64,000 nucleotides of DNA from Ottelia alismoides (Eukaryota; Streptophyta; Magnoliopsida; Alismatales; Hydrocharitaceae): positions 305,501 through 369,500 of the forward strand of contig JAZKJV010002945.1 of the NCBI GenBank assembly GCA_037367405.1. Direction: 5' to 3'. A program made the position numbers and the translations under genes. This document shows, piece by piece, positions 1-10,979 of the stretch. The first letter of the stretch is position 1. Each line of letters begins with the position of its first letter. The notes below the pieces were generated by a model. That model was not told the DNA's origin. It did no database searches and saw only the letters and a program-made list of their open reading frames with translations.

Positions 1-941
1 TCAAAGTACATATTAATTCGAATTTTAATAATTAAAAAAACATCATGATCTCTCAAGCATCATTCGTTCCCTACCCGCTGTCATGGTCAGTACTGGCGGT
101 AGTGAGACGGACCGCAACCGATACGACCCGCTACACCAATGCTCCCCGACTAGACACCATATCCGCCTCAGGAAAAAATAATGCCAAGCCAATCACTTTG
201 TACTTGAGATTATCATTGATTCTTCAACCGAATTATACCATATAGTAATAATCAAAATAATTTTGATTATAATGAAATATGCTTACCAAATTCCAAATCT
301 TATTCAAGCAAGTTGTTTGTTGATTGTGTTTCTAATTATAATCTAGATCAAATCTAATCATTTTATTGGTTGAGGCCAAGTCAATTAAGGAAATAATAAT
401 CATTAAATATTTCTCAAATATTTTTTATAATTATTTCATGATATTAGCAATTAATTTCACTAATTGACACTCACTTGGTTCTTGATTAGGAATGTAATTT
501 CAGCAGTGACCCTTACTTACTAAAGTTAGCATATCTCAATCAAAATAAATTCAAATTATGCAAAATCAGTTTCCAAAGATTGCTAATTTGATTTATGAAA
601 GAACCTAAGTGATATTTCATGCATTTCTAGGTGTATCAGAACAGTAATTAACTCATTAATCATGTTAAGATTCGCAGTTCCCGCAACAGTGAATACATAT
701 TCATTAAAACAACCATATCTCGAGCAAACGGAATCCAAATTACGTAAACTCAGATCCTATGGTTTCCTTATTTAATGGGGAACAAAATCCGAGTGATTAA
801 TTTGTGTTTAAATATTTTAAACAGTGCCTAATTTATTCACTAAATAGAGATGCAAAAATGAAATGCGACAAAAACTTTCACAACCTTAACGTACCCAAGT
901 CGTCCTAGGTTTACGGATCGTATCCAAAACCTTCGATCTAA

Positions 942-954
942 GGCTCTGATATCA
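942..954 (-). other. Primer-binding site of copia element C (left copy)
   Basis: On the minus strand this reads TGATATCAGAGCC. It resembles the initiator-Met tRNA 3'-end complement (TGGTATCAGAGC) that primes most plant copia elements, with one difference. It lies 2-3 bases inside the LTR end. Confidence 0.8.
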
Positions 955-1430
955 CTTCAAGGATATGGGGAGATCCTTAAGCGCATCACAGAAGCGTGAG
1001 AATCGCATCGTATGCGATCGGGAGCGACTAGTCGTACTAGTTGCATGAGGCAGCGGAAATTAAAAAATTTTCATGCGATGAAACCACATGGTCCAAGAAC
1101 ACTTCTCGGATCATTTCATCTAAACCACAAACAGTATTAGGGTTACCTCTTGAAGCGTGGTTGAGATCGAGTCTCTAAACGAAGAAACCTTCCGTCTCAA
1201 GTCCGATCTGACGGACGAGACGCTTGCGAGCATGTTGATGAAACATGTGCTTCTCGCAATCCACGTTGATGATCCAAGCGGCAGATCTCCTGATCTCGAC
1301 ACACGAGATCTAACATCTTATTCAAGATAGAGTTGCACCAAAGGAGACGGAGATCCACGAGCAAACGATCGGGCAGCATGACAACAACGATGTGGCGATG
1401 GAGACTCTCTCTAGGGCATCCATGGTGGAC

Positions 1431-1502
1431 AACCACGAGAGAGAGAGAGAGAGGACGTGTAGAGAGAAATAGAGAGAAGGGGAGAGAGAGAAAGAGAGAG
1501 AC
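1431..1502. repeat. GA-rich low-complexity tract in the copia LTR
   Basis: Repeated GAGAGA with interruptions, equivalent to CT-rich on the element strand. In the right copy (about 31590-31647) the tract is shorter, so it has changed length since the duplication. Confidence 0.8.
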
Positions 1503-1540
1503 TTATATTCTCTTATGTAAAGAATAGCAAAGGGGTTGCC

Positions 1541-1556
1541 TCTTCTTTTATAATAT
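1541..1556 (-). promoter_or_regulatory. TATA box of the copia C LTR (left copy)
   Basis: On the minus strand the LTR contains ATATTATAAAAGAAGA. Just downstream on that strand is a GA/CT-rich leader (1431-1502). This is the expected arrangement of an LTR promoter and its transcript leader. The same element is at 31686-31701 in the right copy. Confidence 0.5.
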
Positions 1557-3595
1557 TTTGGGATCCATGGATCTCAATCCATGGGCAACACAAATCCAAA
1601 GCTCTCATTGATTTGTGTTTCTTTCAATGGCCAAGATTTGTATTGGTAAAAACCAACAACAATGAATTTAATAAAATCAAATATATACTCAATATAATTT
1701 AATTTAAATTAAATCAATCTTCATTGGAGAAATAGGAAGGAGGCAAGCCTCCTTTCATAATAGGAGTGGACGGCTACCATATTCCATGGTGGAATTGTAG
1801 CCGTCCACCCTCTATATGAGGAAGGTGGCTCTCCTTTCTATATTACATGAGATTACATTATCTCATGATTATCTCCAATATTTGCAACAACTTTTGTTGC
1901 AAATTATTTCACAAAAATAAATCTAATTTATTTTGTGAACAATGCAATCATGCCATTGGAAATTTGTAAATCACATTCATAACCCAAAATAAAATGTGAA
2001 TTACATTTTCAATATAATGTCCAATGTGAATCCAATTCACATTAAAATTTAATTAACGAAAGTAAATTACAAATAGATCTCTCTTATACATTATAAATCA
2101 CATTTATAATATATATGATTAATATAGATAGTGTTATCCATATTATTCATATCCATGATAATCAAATCACATTTAATCAGCTTGGATCTCTTATTCTCAT
2201 GTGCCCAAATAATATCAATCACATCACATTATTAACATTTAATTATCTTAGATAACTCTCTTTATAATATGAATCAAATTCATATTATTCATGATAATTA
2301 AATCACATTTAATTATCAATTTTCTCAATGCTCAGATATATAATATCAACAATGAAATTGTCCTGAACTCTTTTAAGGATATTGTGCTTTCTCCACGAAT
2401 GCTTGGAGATAAGGAAAGAGCAATTGTATTGTTCCACGTATAGTGACTTGGATATTGAGTTTACATCTCAAATCCAGATCTCGGGCCTCCCATAGATGCT
2501 TGATTAAATCAAGACCGTAAATCCATTCTTCTCATTGCATATGAATCACATTCAGATCAATGTCCAACATTTGGATCAAGATCAGATCACTTCTCTACTG
2601 AGAGGAGTCACTAAAATCCAGACCCGTTTCATCACTCCCTAGGAATGGAAGCATCATGGTTATACAATCGTTTATGATCACATCGCCCTCAAGTATTCCC
2701 ATTACCTGTACATCCTGCATACTGGAAGACCCATAATAATCCCGAAGTATAAGATCAATTTTACATTATCTACTTCAGGGATTTATCATTAAGTTTCTCA
2801 TTTGACTATTGGGAGTCGGTATCGATCATATACTTTCCAAAAGCATATATTATACCTAGGTCTTGATCATATACTTTCCAAAAGTATATATCAAACCTAC
2901 AAATTCAGTCAAGCTTCCAAAGCAAGACGACCGTGCATGGAATTTGATTCTTCCCAATATCTCATGAGTGAGCTCATGTCTTTCGGTTCGAAAACCGAAC
3001 CTGTATGATCCCTTTGAGATTGTATTACTTATATGCCCTTGCATGCACACCAGTACGCTGGTGTATAGACTTTGATTAGGTCATCAACCTATTGGTCTGC
3101 CAAATGTACATACTCAAACATATAGTAACGCATCTGTCTCCGGTCAGAGGATGCGTGCCTATATCATGATAGCATACGATATAGGACTTTATTTATCTCG
3201 ATCTCGTTGAGTCAACTTTTTGACCTAACTAATCTGACACCTCTGAATCTATATTTATATGCAGAGGACCTGCATCAAGAGGTCGGTCAGATATCAGCCT
3301 AACTGAGAAAGGATTGCCATCTCCTACTCGGGCTGGAGATCATATCCTAACAATCATTTGATGGTGCTTGTTGAGTCCTCAATCTAACTCATTAGATATT
3401 CATCCAAGCACCAGCCTCTATGATTCAATAACTGAGTCAACATTTGTATGATCATTAAGATGGCCATGGTACATAACCCTAATTGTACTAAGGGACCTAT
3501 TATACAAATTAGTTATTCTTTATTTCAGATCAGGGAATGATATTTGCAATAGCATTTATTACATAATGGCTCATTGTGGGCTCGCATATCCAACA

Positions 3596-5351
3596 AAGAA
3601 GGCAGCAATCCTAAATGGGTTCTCTATCGTGCTGACGGAGAAAATGGATCGAGCCAATGAGGGTTGTGAAGGATGGATACGAATGACCTATACCCTCCGT
3701 GAATATCGTGAAGGTTAGACGATGGTGTGGATGCGATTGGATCGAAGGAAATATGAGTGTGTGCATGTGATTAAATAAGAGAAAATACAGAAAAAAAATA
3801 ACAAGTGTACCTGGAGGATTGAAGGTAGACTGAGATGAAGGAATTGGCTTGGGCTGAGATCCTTAGGGGGTCTCCGAACGTCACACGACCCGCGCAGCAA
3901 TGGCAGGGTGCTCAGCAAAAGTGGAGCCAGCCGTGACGTGGACAAGTTGTCCATGGGTCAACACCTGGTTGGAGGTGCATTATGGTCCCTCATCTAATCT
4001 CTGTCTGTCATAGGGAGGTGAAGAGGGGCTAGGGTTTAGGTTGTAGATTGGTGGACGAGGGTAACATGCGGTGATAGAGGTGGATTTATAGGGAGGAGGT
4101 GGGCGATTTTCGATGATGGTGAGGCTTTTGAACGAGCAACTAAAGGCCTTAGAAGATGGAATTGATGGATGGGGGGTTATGAGAGAAAGGTGGATCTCAA
4201 AGCTATGTAGGAGCAGCGTTGAAGTGAAGAGAGGGGGGTAAGGTGCAGGTAGAAAAGGAAGGGAACGATGGGATTGTGAGGTGTAACGTCTGAAGGAGAG
4301 ATGCACTGGATGTAGGACATGAAGCAGGGACCATTGGATCAAGTGATCCAACGGTCCAGATAGAAGCATGGGCGAAGGGCAGAGAACAAATCATAATATC
4401 TCACCATGCAGCTGGAGAGAGGATGGAGACGAGAGATCCTGATAGGACTTGGAGTCCTATCCTATGGAGGGTGTGGAGGGGTGATGTGGAAGGAGTAGGA
4501 CTGTAAGATGGGAAGTTATCGTTGGTAGAGGGAGAGGAGGAAAGGAGAGGTTTGGATGAGATCTTATGATCACATCCAACGGTGGAGATTAAGGTGGGGA
4601 TGGATGGGCAGGATGAAGGTGGGGAAGTGATCTGATGGTGGAGAATGAAGGGGTGACATGGAGAAAGAGGAGGCATTAGATGATGGGGCATCCAACAGCT
4701 CAGAGTGAGGCGGAAGAGAGTGGCTAGGATCATATTTACGGGAAAGATTTGATGACTGAGGGTGATCTTGAGATGAACGGATGAGATGGGAGCAGGTGGA
4801 AGGTGATCCAAGGGCAGAGAGTGAGGTCGGGTGGCAAAGAGAGGTGCGGGTACGTGGGCGGCCTAGAGGATGCCACGTGGTTGCTCTAGAAAATTCAAAA
4901 ACAAAGAAAAATAAAAAATAAATAGTAGGAAAATGAGTTAGAAAAAAGTAAAAACATGAAAGTTGTAGATCTCTATGAGATCTACAAGTTTTATATTGAT
5001 CAAAAAGACAAAAGAAGTCCTATGTACAAAGATAATTTTTTGGGAGTATTTTTAATACGTAAAAACAATGCTTTTGAGGTTTTGATATTTTTTATATTTT
5101 TAATTCCTTTAAAAAATCAAAACAAATATAAACAATAATTAACTTAATTTTTAGAGGTATTTAATAAAATAGAAAATAAAAAATTTGTAATAAATACACT
5201 AAATAGGGTCATAAAATATAGGTTTATTATATATAGATTATTCATAATATAATACAAGTTAATATTAGTGATTTATTTGTGTTTTTTATTGAATTGTTTA
5301 AGCAAGTAGAATAATAAACGAATGTTATCATGATATATCTGAGATTCACCA
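3596..5351 (-). repeat. Element Y 3' LTR, right-hand part, left copy
   Basis: The sequence matches 49366-51136 (the Y 5' LTR). It ends at 5351 with a decayed version of the LTR start (minus-strand TGGTGAATCTC for TGATGAATCTC). The remaining ~1.3 kb of this LTR should lie on the far side of copia element C, which inserted at 3595/3596. Several GA/CT-rich open frames here (for example minus 3980-4369 and 4401-4811) are compositional and have no recognisable domain. Confidence 0.85.
4082..4092 (-). promoter_or_regulatory. TATA box in the Y LTR (left copy)
   Basis: On the minus strand it reads CCTATAAATCC inside a pyrimidine-rich context. The same box is at about 34226-34236 in the right copy. 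The Y 5' LTR has a mutated form (CCTATGAATCC, around 49860), which fits an inactive promoter there. Confidence 0.45.
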
Positions 5352-6140
5352 TACCTCTATACTTAAACTATGCTCGCCCTCGAGCATCTAAAGAATGAAG
5401 GAGTGGGATTAATTCCTGACAGTGCATGTGTAACTTTCTAAGCTCAAATCATCGAAGACTCTAAATCTGAGTGATCCTAAAATTCTGGGCTCAACCATGC
5501 TCTAGTCAAAAGGAATCCAACTTCTCTAATTATCAGACTCTCTATATGTACATAAAATATAAGGATATGAAAATTAGTGTACTGCAATCATGAGAGTTGA
5601 GTCGAGACATCACCCAAAGTTACAGTCCAGGAGACTTTCCTCTAGACCTAATCCTCAACACTAGGGAATAAGTCGGTTCTTGCTCCATTCTACTGTCTCA
5701 TTAGTTTGTCAGACGTAAAAGTGTAGATGGACGGCCAGTTGATGGAGGGCATAGGATTGTGTATATTTTTTTCTTCCTCACATTGGAACAAGGGACCTCT
5801 CAAGTGCCTTATTACTCAACACATGTATATTTTCATTTTTTAATCAATGTGGTCGTCAAGAGAATTCGGAGTCATCTGCACTTGTTTTCTGGGAATACAC
5901 CCGGGTGTGTTTCTTTTAAGTATCTAAGATACCTTCGACACCCATACTTTTATCACTATATGATGCAGAGCCCTTTTTTGGTGCTAGCCTGACTCCTTGG
6001 TGCTAAGAGAGTTTGGCCGAAGTGAACACTTTGAAAATGGTTAGGAGCGCTCACCTTTGGTGGAAGCTCATACAAATGATTGAGCTTTTCTTTGTATAAG
6101 AGAACTTCTCTCGAATTTTCATTTCATTTGTTTGGCTAGT
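5352..6140 (-). mobile_element. Element Y internal region, 3' end (left copy), with polypurine tract
   Basis: This stretch has no credible gene. On the minus strand, bases 5352-5364 read AAGTATAGAGGTA, directly next to the 3' LTR: the polypurine tract. The rest is the antisense counterpart of the last ~700 bp of the G1 internal region (about 19800-20580), showing Y and G1 are relatives. It stops at 6140, where X is inserted after GCTAG. The frame at 5759-5992 is a shadow. Confidence 0.8.
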
Positions 6141-7169
6141 GATGAATCTCAGATTCATCACTCTAAATATCATTAATTAAGTTCAAATCCCTCAAAATCA
6201 ACATCATTTATGCATCTATTCTGCATAATTAGCATTCATGCATGTTTTATAAGAATTGCATTTTAGCACGAATTTTTGCACAAAATAAGAAGCCAAAAAT
6301 CCAAGCTATAAATGACATGTAAATAACCTAAATTCCTTGATTTTTAAATAATTCATGCAAACTCCAAATGACCCAAAACCTCCTCCACTGTGTATATATC
6401 ATTAACAAGAATAAATAAAAAAATACAAAAATATAACTAACCCAAATAAGTGGACCGAAAATCCAAACCTTAGTTTCAGGATTTCCGAACTAAAAACCCT
6501 GTATCTTTCCCATCCAGTGTCCATTTTCATCATACTCACTCTTGAACTAATGTACATTCAATTACCTTCAAAACAAGACCAAGTTCAATTGAATCGGAGC
6601 TCATATGTAAAAGTTGGGTTTTGGGCCTCTTTTGTACATTTTGTATTTTAGCGGTTTTTGACCTATTATTTTATGTATATAATTAACCTATTTTAGTTTA
6701 TTTCTTTTTTACTTGTCTTCTTTGATGAAAGTTTTATTAAAATGTACAAAAATCCAAATCCAAATTGAGCTTGAAATCAAATATACAAATTGCGTCCGAG
6801 TCTTGACTAACCGACTGTACAAAATTGGTCTTTTCATATTTTAGTTTTATCTCTTCTTTTTCTTAATTAATAAAAATCCAAAAATAGATTAATGTGTAAT
6901 TATTTATCTTTGATTTTATCATATTTTTTATATTTTTATCTGGTTTAAAATTAACAAAAAAATTTAAAATCCAAAAATCAAGGTATTCTATGTACATGGG
7001 ATACCCCAAAAATTCACTTTGTACATTTGATCGATTTTGATTTTGATGTCTTCATGAAAGTTGTAGATCTCATCTGCGGAATTTGTCTCGGTTAGGCCCA
7101 AATCAACTAAATCCTCTTCTTTCAATATTCCTCCAACATTTACGGGAGACCTTCACCCGCGGATCGTCA
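6141..7169 (+). repeat. X 5' LTR, left copy: internally deleted, 1.03 kb instead of ~3 kb
   Basis: It starts TGATGAATCTC right after the target site GCTAG and ends ATCGTCA before the PBS. Bases 6141 to about 7074 match the first part of the X 3' LTR (13232 to about 14155). About 2 kb of LTR is then missing. In its place is an 84 bp stretch copied from the element's own coding region (see 7079-7162). The TATA box and G-box-rich part of the LTR are in the lost portion, so this 5' LTR probably cannot drive transcription. Confidence 0.85.
7079..7162 (+). repeat. 84 bp patch of X coding sequence inside the X 5' LTR
   Basis: This matches 8790-8873, near the start of the first X frame, with three differences (A to C, T to C, A to G). 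It sits exactly where the LTR lost ~2 kb. The right copy has the same patch at about 37221-37304, so the event is older than the tandem duplication. It is absent from the X 3' LTR and from the solo LTR 21502-24418. Confidence 0.88.
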
Positions 7170-7171
7170 GA

Positions 7172-7189
7172 TGGCGCCGTTGCCGGGGA
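7172..7189 (+). other. X primer-binding site (left copy)
   Basis: TGGCGCCGTTGCCGGGGA is the classical 18-base site, complementary to the tRNA-Asp 3' end, used by Athila/Tat-type plant gypsy elements. It begins two bases after the LTR end. The right copy (37314) has one C-to-T change. Confidence 0.9.
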
Positions 7190-8741
7190 GGCAAACGGCT
7201 TAGTTTTGTGTTTTGAAAATTTTCATTTGGTTTTCCGCATTCGGGTAGTCTGACCCCCAAATGTTTCATTATAAATTCTATTTTTTTCTTCCTGCATTTA
7301 TTTCAGCATTTATTTCTCTTATTTTATTTTTTGATTTATTTTTGAGTCACTCTCTTACACAAATCTCTCTTATTTTTCTTGCGAGGTACTCGGTGTACGT
7401 GGAGCGGTTTTTGAAAACTGACGTATCTCCACTGACTTCTATAAAAAGCTGCAATTAAATTAAGATCGAGTTGAGTTGTGAGAGAGCGTATAGTCTAGAA
7501 TTTCATTTTCTGCAATTTTTAATTTCTGTAATTAATTGCTTATTTCTAGCGGTGTCTCTTTGGACTCTCGCGTGCGTAAAAAACCTTTAACTCTATATGT
7601 GGTGCGTCGTGGCATGTTTCACTCTCTGGTGAGGGTGGGGTCCGACTTGAGTGGCGATTAAGATAGACCTTGACATACAGCTCTCAGAGCATTTATATTT
7701 TTGATTGTGCTCGTAGGAATTAGGCCACACTTCACTATTAATTGAGATGCACATAGATCGTTCAATTTAGCCAAATTTAACTCAATTCTTTCCCGCTAAT
7801 AGAACTTTCTGCTAGATGTGGTTTTTCATCGGCATGCATTCATTTATAATAAATTTTTAAATTCGTGTATTGCATCCTACATGGAGATTACGAGGAATCG
7901 TTGTAAGCCTTCTAACTGAGCATACATCATTGTTTTCGCGTGCATCGGCTTTTTCTGAATTTCTTCCTCTTATTTTGTTACATAATTTCAAAATAAAATT
8001 GGGACTGGATGGTAGACGTGCATTTTCTGCTCACTTAATTCTTCAGTGATTACCTAATTAAAATTAGGACTGCTAAATATAGCCGATTTCAAATTAACCC
8101 ATAAAATCAAGAATTTTTGTGGGAGAGCAACCCCGACCTTGGATTCTTTTATTTTTCCGAGTGAGCGAGAGACGACGCTTAAGGATAAAGCCCAAATCCG
8201 AATTTTCATATTGACTACTGATTCTACCAGAAACGATTAGCTACTTCTCGTTGAGGATCTAACGGGTAGCTGGTAAACGGTCTGGATTTCCTTACCGGAG
8301 TGGGTGGTTTAGAGGACATTGTGTAAGGCTCCGTCCTAAAGTAACACGGATAGTTGTTTTATGGTCCGTACTTACTCCCATACTGGCTGAAAGTAGGTGC
8401 AACTAGTCCTAAGAATTCAGGTCAGTCATTAGGAAAATTTCTGGCACCTAACAACTCTCTTAATTATTTTTCAAAATTATGTTACCACCAACTAAAATTG
8501 AAAAGATAATAGCCGAACTCTTACGGCTTCATTGTGTGAGTTGGTAAACCCGGGGTTTGATTTGTGTTTATATTGGTGTTCGTGAACCGATATCAAAAAT
8601 CAATAGCCGCACATTTGATAAAATTTCTATCTCGTACAATCACCTCTCTTTTTTCTTGATTTAAACCTCATCATGAAACTTTTTCCATATCATAAAAATC
8701 ATTGCAAACCTAAACTATCATTCATTTCAGCTCTTTGAAAA
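7190..8741 (+). other. X untranslated leader (left copy)
   Basis: About 1.55 kb with no credible coding frame. Part of it (about 8262-8400, containing GGTAGCTGGTAAACGGTC) resembles the antisense of the Y internal region at about 46970-47080, so the leader is shared across the element family. The frame at 7261-7458 is T-rich and looks spurious. Confidence 0.65.
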
Positions 8742-9452
8742 ATGGCAGAACATTTATTTGAAAATCCATCAGAGCTATATTATGAAAATGAATTTGTCTC
8801 GGTTAGGACCAAATCAACTAAATCCTCTTCTTTCAATATTCCTCCAACATTTATGGGAGACCTTCACCCGCAGATGAATTCAGCCCCCTCAGTGAATTCC
8901 TACCCGAATCATCTGACCTCACATGACCACTTGCCATCTTGGACTGAACCGTCTTATTCTCGGTTTCTCACAAATGAATCATTTCAAGATCAAACCACTT
9001 TTGAATCTCATGACTGGCCGAGAAACCAAATCTAGATGGAGAGACCTGCAATTAATGATCATCAATGTTGGATTGATCGCAATGATCAAATCCCTATTGA
9101 CCGACTCGAATATCACTCATTTGATCAGCCTATACATACAGAGGACCACATGGATGATATCAACACATATGCACCCTGTATAATCCCATTATTTGAGGAT
9201 ACGATCAATCATGACCATGGAAGTAGACTCTACTCAAACCAGGATGGCATGACCGAGTCACGGCATGTTGAATATGAGACCTACATATTCTCGCAAAATC
9301 CTTCCACTGAGAAAACTCCTTCCATATTTTTGAGGAGAAATTTTCAGAAAATAATTATCATATATCGGATATTCCAAAAAATACTCCTCTCAATACATGC
9401 AGGAAAATGGAAGATGAAATTATTGAACACACACGGACTGCTCCATGATTGA
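8742..9452 (+). pseudogene. X first coding frame, unfamiliar N-terminal region with in-frame TAG (left copy)
   Basis: An ATG at 8742 opens a frame of 97 codons ending in TAG at 9033. The next codon is ATG, and the frame continues in register for another 138 codons to 9452. The product is rich in Asp, Glu, His, Ser and Asn. I see no gag capsid domain (no LxxFPFSLxxxAxxW-type motif) and no zinc knuckle. After about 9330 the protein composition changes sharply, which suggests an insertion frameshift: another frame continues acidic (FEEKFSENN...). The right copy (38885-39595) has the same TAG, so it predates the duplication. I do not recognise this protein. By position it is the gag counterpart of a non-autonomous element. 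Confidence 0.6.
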
Positions 9453-9769
9453 TCATGAACAGAATTTTGAGGATGATATTTCGAGGATAAATACAAGATT
9501 TGAATTAATGGAGGATAGATTTCAAAAATTTACCGACTGATTAATCTCAATCTCTGGTGGCTCGAACATAAAAATGAATGAGGAAATGATTGGATCTAAG
9601 ATTGAAAATTTTAAGGATATTCAGAATCTGGGGACGATTCTGACAACGACGCTTCTATATATTATTCCCCTAGAAATGACTATGCCTCTGACTCCTATTC
9701 AGAACATCACAGCCTCTGCTCATCTGAAGAACACACCACATCACCATACCACACAGAAAATACCAAAAA

Positions 9770-10256
9770 ATGGGAATAGTTGAAAACCACAAAAAAATTG
9801 AAAATCTCGAAAAATACATAAAAATTGAATCTGAAGACGATTTGAAGAATTTAGATCCTACTCTACGGAAAGCAATGGAGAAAAGATTGATTTTTGAACT
9901 TCCCTTTATAAAGGCCATTGAACATTTCCCCGACCTTAAAGGATTTGTAATGGACAAATTAATGATGAAAAAGTCAGGCGGGATAAGAACAAAGATCGAA
10001 AGACATATCTTGTCAATGGCATCCTTGGTGTTGAGGAGAAAAACCAAGAGCCACATAGTGAAGCGATTGCCAATATTTGACTGTGGAATCAAAGACACAA
10101 TTTTCACCCATGCTCGAGTTGATGACGTTCACCGATCAATATCCTCCCGACCTTTGTATTTCACGAACTAAAGCTCGGACCGATCCGGAAGATACGAGAG
10201 ATTGTTCAATTGGTTGATCGATCAATAAGCGGCCGAGAGGAATCATTTCTATCATC
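9770..10256 (+). pseudogene. X gag-protease linker and N-terminal half of aspartic protease (left copy, frameshifted)
   Basis: The open frame 9770-10171 encodes 133 residues. Its later part (LPFIKAIEHFPDL then RLPIFDCGIKDT) resembles the linker before the protease in Athila-type polyproteins (PFI..I...P...F, then a C-x-I-G-like segment). At the expected active site the frame breaks: after VDD the neighbouring frame continues SPINILPTFVFHELKLG and then VQLVDRSISGREE, the usual protease continuation (xSINLLP...LGLG...LADRS). The D-S/T-G triad is not intact. The stretch 9455-9769 holds a Ser/Asp-rich region readable only in mixed frames. The right copy is 39913-40399. Confidence 0.65.
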
Positions 10257-10979
10257 ATGATATTCCAAGGTGCTCCGCTCAAAGTAGAATTTACGATCAT
10301 TGATATTGAGCATCAAAGAGAATTCATCCAGTCTCCAATTATTCTCAGAAAGCCATTCTTGGCATTGGCTAAGGCAATTATTGAGTGCGAGACTCGGGAA
10401 ATCAATTTTACAGCATTGGAAGCACTTCGCTCTAACCCAGTCTTTGAGGAACCACTATTTCCTGAGGCAACCCACGAAGTCCCCGACAACTGTAACCATG
10501 AAGCAGTAGAAGAGCCCTACCCCATTGCTACACCTGAGATATCAGTTGTTAATGAGACTATTGGTTTAGAGAATCTCCCCTCTGCTCCATTCCCAGCCGA
10601 TCTCACCCTGGAAAATCGAGTATATGAATCATATGATCCGGAGACTTATGCATTGTTACACCCTAGGTCAACCTATTCTGACTACATGGATCACATCAAT
10701 TGGACACAGGAATGCTTCAATGTCAAATCAATTATGAATGAACATGCAGAGACTCTTTCTAGTATTTCAATTCCTGCGGATCTCAAAATAGATAAATCCT
10801 TCTTCTATGATCCTGAGACATGTGCATGGTCGCACCCTGGGGCAACCTGCACTGAATACCTCAACCAAATCATCCCAAATCGAGAGTGCACCAGCATTAA
10901 GAAGACTAAAAAAACAAGCAGGACGAACATCGACCAAGGAGAAGAATTCAAATGGATATTCATCTGGATACTCAAGTGA
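10257..10979 (+). pseudogene. X protease C-terminus fused to an unfamiliar tail with two ~50-residue repeats (left copy)
   Basis: A 240-codon frame. Residues ~8-50 (FTIIDIEHQRE, then PIILRKPFLALAKAIIECET) are the protease C-terminal half, where the family consensus has IILGRPFL; here the Gly is Arg. From residue ~60 onward I recognise nothing. Two diverged repeats stand out: one near residue 110 (PADL, then DPETYALLHPRST, then DYMDHI and EC) and one near residue 167 (PADL, then DPETCAWSHPGAT, then EYLNQI and EC). In autonomous relatives a linker and RT follow here; no RT motif is present. The reading frame probably shifts by one near 10930-10960 into the next entry. Right copy: 40400-41122. 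Confidence 0.6.

Larger units (their letters stand above)
1..3595 (-). mobile_element. Copia element C, left copy, 5' end (LTR, PBS, start of internal region)
   Basis: The element reads on the minus strand. It holds a complete 5' LTR, an iMet-type PBS and the first ~940 bp of internal sequence, then is cut by the window edge. The coding part is not reached in this copy. The matching stretch of the right copy is 30159-33739, where the downstream integrase and reverse transcriptase remnants can be seen. The short plus-strand frame at 45-245 (and 30204-30404) is antisense to the element and is not a gene. Confidence 0.85.
957..3595 (-). repeat. Copia element C 5' LTR, left copy
   Basis: On the minus strand the LTR starts TGTTGGATATG (right end, 3595) and ends CATATCCTTGA next to the PBS, so the two ends form an imperfect inverted repeat. 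Its length is about 2.64 kb. The right-copy counterpart is 31116-33739, and a fragment of the partner 3' LTR is 14503-14766. The flanking bases on the right belong to the Y LTR into which C inserted. Confidence 0.88.

Noticed and set aside
45..245. Open frame conserved at 30204-30404, possibly a small gene
   Set aside because: It is antisense to the copia leader, and its conservation is explained by the DNA duplication. It has no domain and no promoter-like context.
3980..4811. Minus-strand Ser/Pro/His-rich frames of 129 and 136 codons, also present at 34123-34955
   Set aside because: They lie within the Y LTR and come from pyrimidine-rich composition. The equivalent Y 5' LTR (49800-50650) does not preserve the frames.
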